This document shows, in pieces, positions 18,646 through 27,457 of a DNA stretch of 64,000 nucleotides. Below the pieces are notes generated by a model. That model was not told the origin of the DNA. It saw only the letters and a program-made list of their open reading frames with translations, and did no database searches. The stretch spans positions 248,001 to 312,000 of the forward strand of contig OY762937.1 of the NCBI GenBank assembly GCA_963667005.1, written 5' to 3'. The stretch comes from G963662605 sp963667005. GTDB taxonomy: Bacteria; Bacteroidota; Ignavibacteria; Ignavibacteriales; Ignavibacteriaceae. Both the position numbers and the translations under genes were made by a program. Every line of letters begins with the position of its first letter. Positions within the stretch are counted from its first letter, which is position 1.

Positions 18646-19656
18646 CTAAAAATTTAAACTTAGCGATAGCTGATTTACACCCTGCAAAACTCCAAAGTCG
18701 GTATACGCGTAATCAAAATAAAGATCACCCATAGTGCTTGCTTTAATCTTTATACCGGCACCGGCAGAAAAAGTAGTTTCATCATAATTAAACCGGTAAC
18801 CTCCCCGCAGTCTGAACATTTTCATTATCTCAACTTCAGTTCCGATATTGTGACGGATACTGTAATCTCTTGAATCCATCAAGGAGTAGGCGACAAGCAT
18901 GCGTACATTTTCGTCTTCAAAAACATTGGTAGCTACGCCGATTTTATAAAACATCGGAAGCGACCATTCGTTGGTTTGAAGTATGGAGGGGATTTCTTTA
19001 TTAGTCGGACTGTTTGGAACAACGTGCGATACAATGAGATCGTTCCCGGAAAATTCCAGAGAACTTCCGAAGTTGGATAACGAAATACCGAGTTTCATAT
19101 TGTTAAGAAATGACGTTTCGAAAATACTTCCGATATCAAAACCGATTGCACTGGCGGATACCGAGGCTAGATTTTCCTGAATGTACTTTACCTTTAAGCC
19201 GACCGAGAACCTGTCCGTCAGGTTTTTTGCGAATGCCAAACCGATAGCGACATCATTTGCCGTTATTACTTTCCCGGTTCCTTCTTGCTTCTGTAGTGTT
19301 GTTTCTTGTATATCGCCGGATGTAAAATAGTCCACATCAAAACCAATTGTGCCGTATTCCAACGGGAATGTAACTGCGCAATGTCCAAGACCGGTTTCAA
19401 CCAACCATTGCACGTAAGAAAAACTTGCGCTTGGACCTTGAATTCTACTGATACCGCCGATATTATAGAACATACACGAAGCATCTTCGTGATTGGTAAT
19501 ATCAGCTTCAGCCATTCCAACTGATTTTGCTGTTACATTTACTTTGAGAAAGTTTGCTGCTGAATTTCCACGATAACTTACATCTTGCGAAAACCCGCAA
19601 AAACTTGCTGTAAGGCTCAGTATGCTTATAATCTTTACTAAATTTCGAACTTTCAT
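18646..19656 (-). CDS. PorV/PorQ family outer-membrane protein
   Basis: With the start at 19654-19656 (GGAG 8 bases upstream) the product has 336 residues and a signal peptide ending near CGFSQ. The segment NSAANFLKVNVTAKSVGMAE and the following DASCMFYNIGG are the hallmark N-terminus of PorV/PorQ proteins, small FadL-like barrels. The rest alternates short beta strands and ends LSLSLNF. PorV acts as the outer-membrane shuttle that hands T9SS cargo to the sortase. A copy here, between a TonB receptor and T9SS substrates, suggests an operon-specific anchor or porin. An in-frame ATG 27 bases upstream has no better signal. Confidence 0.85.
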   Translation of the reverse strand: MKVRNLVKIISILSLTASFCGFSQDVSYRGNSAANFLKVNVTAKSVGMAEADITNHEDASCMFYNIGGISRIQGPSASFSYVQWLVETGLGHCAVTFPLEYGTIGFDVDYFTSGDIQETTLQKQEGTGKVITANDVAIGLAFAKNLTDRFSVGLKVKYIQENLASVSASAIGFDIGSIFETSFLNNMKLGISLSNFGSSLEFSGNDLIVSHVVPNSPTNKEIPSILQTNEWSLPMFYKIGVATNVFEDENVRMLVAYSLMDSRDYSIRHNIGTEVEIMKMFRLRGGYRFNYDETTFSAGAGIKIKASTMGDLYFDYAYTDFGVLQGVNQLSLSLNF

Positions 19657-19690
19657 TAAAATTTCTCCGTTATCAGGCTGCAATTATTCA

Positions 19691-22240
19691 TTAATAACTA
19701 AACGACAAACCTATTTGAACTCTACGCCCCGGACCCCACATTGCCGGATTATTTGTATAATCATCTGAGGTCGCATCATTGGCATCTTTACCCGGCTGAC
19801 CCGAATCCGAATATACCCACCAAATATTCTTTCTATTGAATAGATTAAATATTTGTCCGAAGAGTTTTGTTTTTACAGGTCCGAATTCAAATTCTTTGAA
19901 TGCCATAAAGTCGAATGTACCTATCCAGTTAGCCCGTTCTGCATTCGGCTTGGAGGTGATATATGTATACGGGAAACCGCTTGCCGCACTGCCAAGGAAC
20001 GAGAATCCCCATTTGGATTCAAACGTGAAGATCGCGCCGAATGACAGGTTATGCGGCTGATCCCAATTTGCCGGGAATGTTCTTGTCACATCCTGAGGTA
20101 CGTCAAGTACTAAAGAGCTGCTGACTAAAGCCTGGGAATATGTATAATTCAAGAATCCTGAGAAAAAGCTGGTCACTCTTTTTGTTATGGAAATTTCAAC
20201 ACCTTTTACGGTTGCAAAATCAATGTTATCAAAAATGGTGTATTGCTGGCTCTTCACGATATCACCCGATACCAGGTAACCGGTGATAACTTTTTCACCG
20301 ATAAGGTTGTATGATTTGCGATAAAATGCAGTAACATCAGCACTAATATCTTCAGTTACTTTATACTGAACACCAAATTCATAGTTGATTGTTTTTTCTT
20401 CTTTAATATCTCCTTTGCCGATAGCACCTGAAACTGATGCGATGTTCGGAACAGGATAATATTGATACTGACGGTTCATACCCTGAAAGGCCTCGTAGAA
20501 TGCCGGATATTGATAATAGTAGCCGTAACCAAAACGAAACGCCGCTGCATCACTGATAGGATAACTGATTCCAAGACGCGGGCTGACGTATTCGCGAGCC
20601 TTCACTTTCGAAATTTCTCCGGAGGGCTGTTCCATGTTTGTAATGAATGTTCTATTCGGATCTACCCTGTCATACCGGAGTCCAAGATTGATAACCATAC
20701 CGACATCTTCAAATTCCATTTTATCGTTCAGGAATGCAGAGTATTTTTTCGGTTTCAGATCATAATCTTCAATTGCACCAAAACCATCAGGATTTAACCG
20801 CTGGAGTTTTGTCCGTAAGTTTGCGAATGAAAATCCCGCCTTTAACTGATGCTGCTTTGTGATCTGACTGGTGATGGATGCTTGCGCCTCCAACTTATCG
20901 AACCGGCTTGAGAAATAAACAAAGTCTTCACCGCTTATAGAAAACTCCGCAGTACTGTATTCCGGAACCAACGCGTATTCAGCGGCGTTATCATACACGT
21001 GCGAATCGAATGCGCGGTGATAGTTACTTACCGTTATATCATAGTAGGTACTCGGTGAGAGTACATGCGTAACTTTACCGTAAATAAGGTTATCCTTCAA
21101 GTACTGATTAGGTGTTCCATATGGATTGTATTTGAAGAAATGATTATACATACCGTTTACTGCGTTTGAAGCATAATAGCCTGCGCGTAATTTTACACTT
21201 TCAACCGGTTGATAGATCAGTTTACCGATCAACGTTTCGTTATCCCGAAAAGACATAGGAACGGTTTTCACAGAACCTGAAAAATCCATTCCGCGGGAAT
21301 CAACATAATCCGGATAAATGTAACCGTGAATGTAACCGTCCGATGTATAAACCCTGCCGTTAACAAAGTATGAAAGGTTTTTTATACCGGGTACCGGACC
21401 GCTGGATGCGACTTCAAAACTTTTCGTGTTTTGTGAACCGGATCTATCACCTAAATTGTCGGTACTGCCGGACATATTAACACTGTATGTTTTGGTAATG
21501 TTATCTAATGTTTCCATTTCAATAACACCGGACATCGCCTCACCGTACTGCGGGCTGAATGTACCGGTCATTGTGCGCATTGACTGAAGTGAATACTCGC
21601 CAAAAGCATCGAGGTTAAATCCGCCCCATAAAGCATCATTAACCGGAATTCCGTCTAAGAGATACAGTGTTTCATTTGTTCTGCCGCCGCGAAAATGCAA
21701 ACCGTCATTAGGTATCGTAGCAAATTGTCCGAATACCGGTTGTGAATTGACAGGCGTAGTGGATATATCTTTTGTGATGCCTGCCTGCCGCGTAAGAATA
21801 CTCGTCATCGTTCCTGCCAACGGCATATTTTGAATGTCGCCGACATTGATTTCCTGCTGTTTCGATGTTAAATCTTTCTGGACAGCCGGGCTTTTGAATT
21901 GAACGACAACTTCCGGCAACGCTAAAGATGAGCTTTTAAGTGTGAAGTTGACTTTTGCGGTAAGTCCGCCATCAACTCTGACATTTTGTACTGTCTGTGC
22001 AGTATATCCGATCGCACTGGCTTTCAGAGTATACGTTCCCGGGGGAAGATTTATAATGTAATAATAGCCGTTAACATCTGCACTAGCTCCGGTCGAGGTG
22101 TTTTGAACCACAATGTTAGCACCCATAATACCTTCGTTCTTGTCATCAAGAACCTTACCTGATATTTTTCCGGTGCTTTGTGCAAAAAAACTGCCCGATA
22201 AAATTACTAAACTTAAAAGCACAATCTTTATTTTCATCAC
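19691..22240 (-). CDS. TonB-dependent receptor with carboxypeptidase-like N-terminal domain
   Basis: The 849-residue product has a signal peptide (to FFAQ, residue 20). A CarboxypepD_reg-like beta-sandwich covers about 24-105 (GKISGKVLDDKNEGIMGANI, then GYYYIINLPPGTYTL). The plug domain follows (about 125-240, with LHFRGGRTNETLYLLDGIPV), then an outer-membrane barrel ending RVQIGLSFSY. This is the receptor type that imports oligosaccharides in the Bacteroidota group. No SusD-like gene is adjacent, which sets it apart from a classical Sus locus. It is the second gene of the operon, preceded by the T9SS beta-sandwich protein. Substrate probably the glycan attacked by the GH36 enzyme downstream (inference). 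Confidence 0.93.
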   Translation of the reverse strand: MMKIKIVLLSLVILSGSFFAQSTGKISGKVLDDKNEGIMGANIVVQNTSTGASADVNGYYYIINLPPGTYTLKASAIGYTAQTVQNVRVDGGLTAKVNFTLKSSSLALPEVVVQFKSPAVQKDLTSKQQEINVGDIQNMPLAGTMTSILTRQAGITKDISTTPVNSQPVFGQFATIPNDGLHFRGGRTNETLYLLDGIPVNDALWGGFNLDAFGEYSLQSMRTMTGTFSPQYGEAMSGVIEMETLDNITKTYSVNMSGSTDNLGDRSGSQNTKSFEVASSGPVPGIKNLSYFVNGRVYTSDGYIHGYIYPDYVDSRGMDFSGSVKTVPMSFRDNETLIGKLIYQPVESVKLRAGYYASNAVNGMYNHFFKYNPYGTPNQYLKDNLIYGKVTHVLSPSTYYDITVSNYHRAFDSHVYDNAAEYALVPEYSTAEFSISGEDFVYFSSRFDKLEAQASITSQITKQHQLKAGFSFANLRTKLQRLNPDGFGAIEDYDLKPKKYSAFLNDKMEFEDVGMVINLGLRYDRVDPNRTFITNMEQPSGEISKVKAREYVSPRLGISYPISDAAAFRFGYGYYYQYPAFYEAFQGMNRQYQYYPVPNIASVSGAIGKGDIKEEKTINYEFGVQYKVTEDISADVTAFYRKSYNLIGEKVITGYLVSGDIVKSQQYTIFDNIDFATVKGVEISITKRVTSFFSGFLNYTYSQALVSSSLVLDVPQDVTRTFPANWDQPHNLSFGAIFTFESKWGFSFLGSAASGFPYTYITSKPNAERANWIGTFDFMAFKEFEFGPVKTKLFGQIFNLFNRKNIWWVYSDSGQPGKDANDATSDDYTNNPAMWGPGRRVQIGLSFSY

Positions 22241-22306
22241 AAAAGATAATCCTTATGAGATATATAGTTTTTCAAATAGAGCTGATAATCCTTTGAACGA
22301 TTGCAA

Positions 22307-23350
22307 TTACTTGAGAATTATCATCTTATGTGTTTCATGATAATTATTTGCATCCAATGTATAGAAATATGTTCCGCTTGATAAATTCGAAGCGCTGAAC
22401 TGTACCTGATGAGAACCGGCTGACTTGAAATCGTTAACCAGTGATGCAACTTCTTTACCCATTACGTTATATACTCTAAGTGTTACATATCCGTCGTTTG
22501 CAAGATTATATTTAATCATCGTTGAAGGATTGAACGGGTTTGGATAGTTTTGCTCAAGAGCATATTTTTTAACCGCTAAAGGCTTGCCGTCGTTAACAGC
22601 GTTCGGCATTGCAATGTTAATGACAAAACCTGAAATTCCGGGATTGCTTGCGTAATCTGCACGCCATGGGGCAAAATTTTCACCTGCGTAGATCATTACA
22701 GATATGGAGTCTTTTAACGCACTCTTTGCAAGATATTTAGGATTGTTCAATAGTGCTCTCGGAATAGCAAGTTCAACATCGTTGTTTGAAGCATTCCATG
22801 CAACAACTGCACCTTTGGCAGAATCTTTAACTTCAAAATCATATCCATTGCTTGTTTGTTTATGTTCCCAAACAGCTTGCTGATAACCTGGGGCATTGGC
22901 TGCGAAAGCTGAATCCGGTGGGTATACCTGAACAAAATAATCATATCCGCTTCCCCACCACCCCCATGTTAGGCCTGTGGTATCACCGGCACCCGGATCA
23001 ACGGAAATAAAAGCAGTGATTGCCCCAGCACCGTGATACGATGTATCAGTTGCAATATTTTGTACATTCGCGATAGAATTCATTTTGATTCTTAAATAAA
23101 TATTGTCATTATCGCAAGTCCCGTACACATCTTCAATATCCATATCCGCAAAGTACGAAGGATCAGTGCTGCCACGTGCCGGGCTCGTATCATCACCTTC
23201 AGCAAATGTAGTCTCGAGTGCATTTGGGGCGACATCCAGCTGCATGCTCGACTGCCAATCGAACATATTTCCATCTACAACGATAGTCTGAGCCTTAGTT
23301 ATGCCCATACACGCGAATAAAAACGCAGAAATAAGTAGTAACTTCTTCAT
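22307..23350 (-). CDS. T9SS-secreted beta-sandwich (CBM9/DOMON-like) protein
   Basis: The 347-residue product has a signal peptide (to TKAQ, residue 21). The mature N-terminus VDGNMFDWQ is typical of CBM9-like/DOMON-like beta-sandwich modules that bind sugars or heme; the domain runs to about 255. The C-terminal 80 residues (from 268) are a T9SS sorting domain (NYPNPFNPST to KMIILK). It has an AGGTGC ribosome-binding site before ATG and is the first gene of the glycan operon, 66 bases before the TonB receptor. The likely role is glycan capture at the cell surface. Ligand unknown. Confidence 0.85.
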   Translation of the reverse strand: MKKLLLISAFLFACMGITKAQTIVVDGNMFDWQSSMQLDVAPNALETTFAEGDDTSPARGSTDPSYFADMDIEDVYGTCDNDNIYLRIKMNSIANVQNIATDTSYHGAGAITAFISVDPGAGDTTGLTWGWWGSGYDYFVQVYPPDSAFAANAPGYQQAVWEHKQTSNGYDFEVKDSAKGAVVAWNASNNDVELAIPRALLNNPKYLAKSALKDSISVMIYAGENFAPWRADYASNPGISGFVINIAMPNAVNDGKPLAVKKYALEQNYPNPFNPSTMIKYNLANDGYVTLRVYNVMGKEVASLVNDFKSAGSHQVQFSASNLSSGTYFYTLDANNYHETHKMIILK

Positions 23351-23455
23351 TATAGCACCTTTGTTTGTTAATTATGTATGTTTACTTTCCAAAGAACAAT
23401 TTTTTGATATAAAAAGCGTCGCAATCATCAATCTTTAATAACAAAGATTTCAACT

Positions 23456-24277
23456 TCACATCCCCGAAGCAATTTTTAATTTAGTTTCGATCATCATCTG
23501 TACTCCTGCAATTGCAACCGGAAAGATTTTCCGTAAATCAATCTCTTCCGTAACTGCTAAGGCAGACTTCACACTCTTCATAAAAGTATCTTTGGTCTCC
23601 GTAGCAATATTAATTTTAACAATACCCTGGCGTATTGCCGCTTGTAGCGTTTTGTCAGGAATTCCCGAACCGCCATGTAATACCAAAAATGCATCTGTAG
23701 CTTTTGAGATAGCCTGCAGGCGTCCGATATCCAGTTTGGCTTCTTCCTTATAAAAGCCGTGTTTTGAACCAATCGCGACTGCCAATGATTGACATCCGGT
23801 TTCATCTACAAACTGTTTGGCTTCAGTTGGAGATGTAAATTGGCTGTCATCAACTGAACCGTCCGGCTTCGGTACGTAGCCAAGTTCAGCTTCAACTTGC
23901 ACACCGTAATTTTTTGCTATTTCAACAACCGCTTTCGTAATTCCTATATTTTCCCTGAATGACTTGTCGCTTGCATCAATCATTACCGAATCAAAGCCTT
24001 CATCAAGACATTTCTTGACGAGCTCAATGTCTTTACAATGATCCAGATGAAGCCAAGCGTCCACTTGTAATTCGGAAATAAGAGCTGCTGCAATATTCTT
24101 TGTTGCCTTAAGTCCCATGTACTGTATAGAACCTTCAGTGACTTGCAGCATAACGGGCTGCTGAAGATTTGCAGCGGCTTTCAGGATACCTTTGCAAGTT
24201 TCCAGATTATAGAAATTCGCAGCTATAATAGCTTTTTTCTCACTTCGCAATTGTGCAAGCTTTTCGATAAGCTTCAT
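23456..24277 (-). CDS. kbaY: Class II tagatose-1,6-bisphosphate aldolase, catalytic subunit
   Basis: The 273-residue TIM-barrel enzyme cleaves D-tagatose 1,6-bisphosphate to dihydroxyacetone phosphate and glyceraldehyde 3-phosphate. Class II hallmarks are the LHLDH segment (Asp79 catalytic, His80 zinc ligand), Glu131 of EAELG, His173 of GSKHG and His201 of HGGSG, followed by KINIATE. It overlaps the PfkB kinase stop by 4 bases, and the operon also carries the non-catalytic partner KbaZ, which favours tagatose- over fructose-bisphosphate aldolase. It closes the tagatose operon; a small hairpin (23430-23447) lies just downstream. GatY is an equivalent name. Confidence 0.88.
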   Translation of the reverse strand: MKLIEKLAQLRSEKKAIIAANFYNLETCKGILKAAANLQQPVMLQVTEGSIQYMGLKATKNIAAALISELQVDAWLHLDHCKDIELVKKCLDEGFDSVMIDASDKSFRENIGITKAVVEIAKNYGVQVEAELGYVPKPDGSVDDSQFTSPTEAKQFVDETGCQSLAVAIGSKHGFYKEEAKLDIGRLQAISKATDAFLVLHGGSGIPDKTLQAAIRQGIVKINIATETKDTFMKSVKSALAVTEEIDLRKIFPVAIAGVQMMIETKLKIASGM

Positions 24278-25227
24278 ACAACTTTAACTCCGAAGCGTTT
24301 TCTCGCTGTCTTCATAATGTCATCATAGTTGGTAAATGCTGTCGTTCCACCGGCTGCCGTTGTGTTAATGGCTCCCATCAGGTTGCCAAAGACCTGGCAT
24401 TCTTCAGGTTCTCTTCCCTGAATGAATTTAAATATGTAACCGGAATTAAAGCTGTCGCCGGCACCTATCGCGTCCACCACTTTTTTATTCAAAAATGATG
24501 CAACAAATACTTTTTTATCTTTGGAAAAGTACGTCGACCCTTGGCTGCCCATTTTAACTACAACCTGGTTAGCATAAGGGGCAAGAACTTTCAATCCTTC
24601 GTCAATTGAATCTGCTTTCGTTAAGTTTAAGAGCTCTGCGTCATTCGGCAAAAAGACATCAACGTACGGCAGAACATGCTTATAGTCCAGATCCCATTTT
24701 TCGTTTGGATCCCATTGCATATCAAGAGATGTTGTTAAGCCGGCAGCTTTTGCCATTTTAAATAGTTTTTTAATATCCTTCTTAATTCCGGGCTGTAAAT
24801 ACAGAGACGAAAAATGTAAATGCTTCGCGCTTTGAATATGTTCTAATGTTATATCTTTAATTTTCAACTCGTTCATCGCACCCTGGTATGTTACCATCGC
24901 ACGATTCTCGTTATAGTTCAGCACAATTGTGGCGCCAGAATTCGCTTTTTTATCTTTTATAATAAAATTCGTCCCAACATTCTTTCTCTTTAGTGACGAC
25001 ATGATGAGATCACCGAAAACATCATCACCAATTTTTCCAAGAAAGGATACTTTAGCGCCCAGCGAACTGAGGTTTGAAGCGAAAATTGCCGATGAACTAC
25101 CGAGTGTTAAGCTCATATCCTGAGCAAGTTTTTCTTTTCCCATCTCGGGAAATGAATCAATCCGGTTTAAGATGAGATCGACATTTAATTCGCCGACCAC
25201 GAGGACATCTATTTTACGTTTAGCCAT
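24274..25227 (-). CDS. PfkB family sugar kinase, probable tagatose-6-phosphate kinase
   Basis: The 317-residue product starts at the ATG 25225-25227 (MAKRKIDVLVVGELN), where GGAG sits 9 bases upstream; the longer frame to 25269 runs back through the permease gene. PfkB hallmarks are the N-terminal GELNVDLIL glycine strand and the C-terminal signature DAIGAGDSFNSGY with catalytic Asp258. It overlaps the permease stop by 8 bases and the aldolase start by 4 bases. By context it makes tagatose 1,6-bisphosphate from tagatose 6-phosphate with ATP, but it could instead phosphorylate the free sugar, since no other sugar kinase is in the operon. Confidence 0.85.
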   Translation of the reverse strand: MAKRKIDVLVVGELNVDLILNRIDSFPEMGKEKLAQDMSLTLGSSSAIFASNLSSLGAKVSFLGKIGDDVFGDLIMSSLKRKNVGTNFIIKDKKANSGATIVLNYNENRAMVTYQGAMNELKIKDITLEHIQSAKHLHFSSLYLQPGIKKDIKKLFKMAKAAGLTTSLDMQWDPNEKWDLDYKHVLPYVDVFLPNDAELLNLTKADSIDEGLKVLAPYANQVVVKMGSQGSTYFSKDKKVFVASFLNKKVVDAIGAGDSFNSGYIFKFIQGREPEECQVFGNLMGAINTTAAGGTTAFTNYDDIMKTARKRFGVKVV

Positions 25228-26137
25228 TTTTTTCTCCGTTGGAAGCGTTGCTTGCCGGACTCTCTTCACTGTCTTCCATGCCCATCAGGAAAATGGAACC
25301 CAGCGCCAACACCATTCCGGTTAAAATTATGGGATGAGGTATAACTTTGTAGAGCGCAAGTGATAATATGACAGTGATAACAGGGCCGCCGGCATTGGTC
25401 ATCGGGCTTACGATAATTGCTTTTCCATACCGGAAAGCATATACAATCATTAACGCACCGACTGAATTAAGAATTTGAATAATCGCTGCTAAATACGGAC
25501 CTCTCAAGCCCCAGTTTATCGGCTGTGAAAAATCCGTCATCCAAACTGCTACGGGTATCACAAGAAGCGCTGTGATCATCATATAAAAGAATATGCTTTC
25601 GGACTTCATTGTGTTGTTCGCAAAACGCATAACGTAGGCCTGTAAACCCCACGCGAGAAAAACTATCAACGAAAGAATAATCCACATGATGCCTGAAGTG
25701 CCGTTGCCGTTTGCCGGTTGATAGGAAAGAAATATGATCGCTATTAATGCGATAACGATACCCCACCAGCCTTTTTTTGAAGCTCGCTCTTTCAAGAATA
25801 TATAAGATAGAATGATAGTAATTACAGGTGATAAGGATACAAAGGGAAATACCAGGTATGCAGGACCAAGGCGAAGTGCTTCAAACAGGACTAATTGTCC
25901 GCCTGCACCAGTGAAACCCACGATACAGCCCAGTAGGATTGATTTTTTATCGTGTTCCAACTTCCAGTTGATCAGCTTAAGTGCAACAACCGCCGGGGGA
26001 ATCATGGTTAAAGCCCAAACAGCGTATCCGAGAGTTGCCGGGAACCCTGCTTTTTCAGGCATTTCAATAAGCGCTCCCCAAATGCCCCAAAATACTGTTG
26101 TTAAAATAGCGTATATGAGCCAGGGTTTCGACTTCAC
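25220..26137 (-). CDS. DMT superfamily (EamA-type) sugar permease candidate
   Basis: The 305-residue integral membrane protein has about ten transmembrane helices in two repeated halves, each with the EamA pattern (for example FWGIWGALIE and later YLVFPFVSLSPVITIILSYI, then RYGKAIIVSPMTNAGGPVIT). It overlaps the kbaZ stop by 4 bases and the kinase start by 8, so it belongs to the tagatose operon, where E. coli would have a PTS. It therefore probably imports the free sugar or amino sugar in symport with protons. Family call sure; substrate inferred from context only. Confidence 0.85.
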   Translation of the reverse strand: MKSKPWLIYAILTTVFWGIWGALIEMPEKAGFPATLGYAVWALTMIPPAVVALKLINWKLEHDKKSILLGCIVGFTGAGGQLVLFEALRLGPAYLVFPFVSLSPVITIILSYIFLKERASKKGWWGIVIALIAIIFLSYQPANGNGTSGIMWIILSLIVFLAWGLQAYVMRFANNTMKSESIFFYMMITALLVIPVAVWMTDFSQPINWGLRGPYLAAIIQILNSVGALMIVYAFRYGKAIIVSPMTNAGGPVITVILSLALYKVIPHPIILTGMVLALGSIFLMGMEDSEESPASNASNGEKNG

Positions 26138-27453
26138 GAAATAACCTCCGTTGTTGCGTAGTGATAGGTTTGTAAAACGTGTGAAATTTTAGAATAGATT
26201 AACTCTTGCGGATTATTTGCAATTCTGCCCTCTCGAAGGGCATCGTACTCATCCGGTAAATATTGACTGAGCAATGTTAGCGGAATGGAGGTCGAAGTTA
26301 AATTCGATAATAAATGTGTAAGCGCAGTATCGATCACTTTATCTGTCCAATAGTACCGAACCCGGTCACTATAGCTGTACTTCTTGGAAAAGCTTATCTT
26401 TTGAGGATTGCCAGTATAATACTTTTTCCAATAAATCGGGTTCTCATTCATCCGGCTTTCAAGAATCTCGTGAATTCTTGAAAGCTGCATATTTTGTATG
26501 CCCAAAAATAACTCTTTTTCAATTGTCGCAAGTGCAAATATTGCCTCACGAAAGGCATATGTTAACCATGGACCAACTTTTAGGATGGCAAAATGATCCT
26601 GCACCATGCGTCGCAGACTTTCTTTCGTCTGATAATCTGTGGAATGGGCTTCATAAACGATATTATCGTACTGTAAAACAGCCGAAACCAACTCTTTTGT
26701 TTTTTCGGGTTCATACTCCAGAACAGTTGTATCCCCGAATTCAACTCCGGGCTGAACAACAACACCGATAACTCTTTCCCAAGCATCATGTAAATTGTAT
26801 TTTTCGAAGGCTTTGCGGGTTAAAGCCACTGTTTCTTCCACCTCGGCGGCTGTAGTAATTCTAACGGAACTATGCTCTTCCTGCATTCCTCCCGGAATCG
26901 GCACATCTGTTCCGATGATATAATTCGGTTTATGTGACATTGCCTTGGTGTTATCGTAAGAACTCTCCGCGGCCTTACACAGTCTCGCTGTTCTCTCAGC
27001 AATGATCTCCGGTGAAAGTGGTTCTTCTAACTTGCCGTCATCAGCACACTTCATGCTGGCATCAAGATGAATTTTTGAGAAGCCGGCCGCCACATATGCA
27101 GCAACCAGATTCTCTGATTTGAGTAGCGCTTCGTGTGAATTTTTGTCCTGCCATGCATTTGGACCTAAATGATCGCCACCGAGAATAACTTTCTCTGCCG
27201 GAAATTGTTCATTTGCCGCACATTGAAAAACAAGCTCCTTAAAATCTTGAGGAGTGTATCCGGTATAACCGCCGAATTGATTAACCTGGTTTGAAGTCGC
27301 TTCAATTAACAACGGGATATTATTCTCTTTTGCAAAGCGAAGCGCCGCTTTAATAACATATATATTGGCTGAACAAAGCGATGCGATTCCTGAGTTGATT
27401 CCACTCCGGTTTTTCGCAATAAGCGACTGTATTATATTTTCCGAGGAAGCCAT
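26134..27453 (-). CDS. kbaZ: Tagatose-1,6-bisphosphate aldolase, non-catalytic subunit
   Basis: The 439-residue product has the GatZ/KbaZ pattern throughout: SGINSGIASLCSANIYVIKA, EATSNQVNQFGGYTG, LGGDHLGPNAWQ, KIHLDASMKCADD and IGTDVPIPGGMQEEHS. In E. coli KbaZ stabilises the aldolase KbaY and is needed for full activity. The start overlaps nothing and follows agaS by 4 bases; its end overlaps the permease start by 4 bases. GatZ is the galactitol-pathway equivalent; the presence of agaS in the operon favours the KbaZ name. Confidence 0.9.
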   Translation of the reverse strand: MASSENIIQSLIAKNRSGINSGIASLCSANIYVIKAALRFAKENNIPLLIEATSNQVNQFGGYTGYTPQDFKELVFQCAANEQFPAEKVILGGDHLGPNAWQDKNSHEALLKSENLVAAYVAAGFSKIHLDASMKCADDGKLEEPLSPEIIAERTARLCKAAESSYDNTKAMSHKPNYIIGTDVPIPGGMQEEHSSVRITTAAEVEETVALTRKAFEKYNLHDAWERVIGVVVQPGVEFGDTTVLEYEPEKTKELVSAVLQYDNIVYEAHSTDYQTKESLRRMVQDHFAILKVGPWLTYAFREAIFALATIEKELFLGIQNMQLSRIHEILESRMNENPIYWKKYYTGNPQKISFSKKYSYSDRVRYYWTDKVIDTALTHLLSNLTSTSIPLTLLSQYLPDEYDALREGRIANNPQELIYSKISHVLQTYHYATTEVIS

Positions 27454-27457
27454 TCTT

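Noticed and set aside
22292..22306. TTTGAACGATTGCAA as a LacI operator before the TonB receptor
   Set aside because: The two halves are not symmetrical enough around CG for a LacI-type site, and it was not found upstream of the other operon genes.
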